The translations under genes and the position numbers were made by a program. A stretch of DNA of 14,536 nt from assembly GCA_902803455.1 (NCBI GenBank), contig CADCQC010000146.1, positions 1 through 14,536 of the forward strand. Direction: 5' to 3'. This document shows positions 14,421 to 14,536 of the stretch, one piece after another (within the stretch, counting starts at the first letter, position 1; the number at the start of each line of letters is the position of its first letter). Origin of the DNA: an uncultured Prevotellaceae bacterium. Its GTDB lineage: Bacteria > Bacteroidota > Bacteroidia > Bacteroidales > Bacteroidaceae. Below the pieces are notes generated by a model that made no database searches, had not been told where the DNA came from, and saw nothing but the letters and a program-made list of their open reading frames with translations.

Positions 14421-14536
14421 TTTGAAAAGAATCATTCCTCAGATTCTCCATCCGAAGAGGAATCAGGGGAGGAATCAAGGAATCAGGGGGAAGGGAATCA
14501 GGGGGGCAGGTAATTGATTGAAATAAAATCAAATAC
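14421..14536. other. Downstream region at right edge
   Basis: No gene is seen. It begins with an AT-rich stretch after the HAD stop, then an inverted repeat ATTCCTC (14434-14440) / GAGGAAT (14457-14463) with a 16-nt loop and no T-run, so it is not a standard intrinsic terminator. The G-rich GGAATCA repeats follow, then AT-rich sequence to the window end. Confidence 0.5.
14459..14510 (+). repeat. G-rich GGAATCA repeat tract
   Basis: GGAATCA occurs four times, starting at 14459, 14471, 14479 and 14494 (spacings 12, 8 and 15 nt), three of them followed by a G-run. The G-runs at 14466-14469, 14486-14490, 14493-14495 and 14501-14506 could in principle build a G-quadruplex, though the first loop is long (16 nt). 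The composition differs sharply from the flanking AT-rich DNA. It may be a simple-sequence expansion or a 3'-end structure of the upstream operon transcript. Confidence 0.55.

Noticed and set aside
14459..14510. CRISPR array at the right edge
   Set aside because: The repeat unit is only 7 nt with irregular spacing of 8 to 15 nt and no unique spacers; no cas genes are present.

Overview
The window looks like a chromosomal segment of a Bacteroidales bacterium, most likely Prevotella or a close relative. Three things point there. Several intergenic gaps hold the Bacteroidetes promoter signature (-33 TTTG, about 20 bp, -7 TAnnTTTG). Gene starts have no strong Shine-Dalgarno sequences. Two secreted proteins end in the Y-x-L-x-G...KG-x-YI-x-x-GKK tail typical of Prevotella type IX secretion (T9SS) cargo. 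The species cannot be named from the sequence alone.

Left part (1-4011, minus strand). An intergenic stretch at the left edge holds a leftward promoter that serves a gene outside the window, and a possible terminator. To its right, transcribed leftward, are an acidic putative lipoprotein with an SH3-like region, a P-loop/CYTH two-domain protein resembling eukaryotic TTD14, and the M20-family dipeptidase PepD. The last two are 32 nt apart and probably share the promoter at 4051-4081.

Middle (4129-7536, plus strand). A second promoter, divergent from that of pepD, drives three tightly packed genes: a membrane-anchored SGNH protein, an MBOAT O-acyltransferase and an exported CE2-like SGNH esterase. 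Together they look like a cassette that adds acyl (probably acetyl) groups to an exported glycan and may also remove them.

Right part (7722-14420, plus strand). One promoter precedes six genes that overlap or nearly abut: a TPR/transmembrane/helix-turn-helix regulator, a secreted protein of unknown function, a serpin, a GT-C glycosyltransferase, a UbiA-family enzyme of the polyprenyl-phosphate phosphoribosyltransferase type, and a HAD-IB phosphatase. The last three match the logic of the mycobacterial decaprenyl-phosphoryl-pentose route: load phosphoribose onto a lipid carrier, dephosphorylate it, then transfer the pentose with a GT-C enzyme. No DprE1/DprE2 epimerase genes lie in the window. 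The serpin and the secreted protein share the T9SS-like tail. This operon is the most promising candidate for an undescribed system.

The window ends in a G-rich, GGAATCA-repeated tract after the HAD gene.
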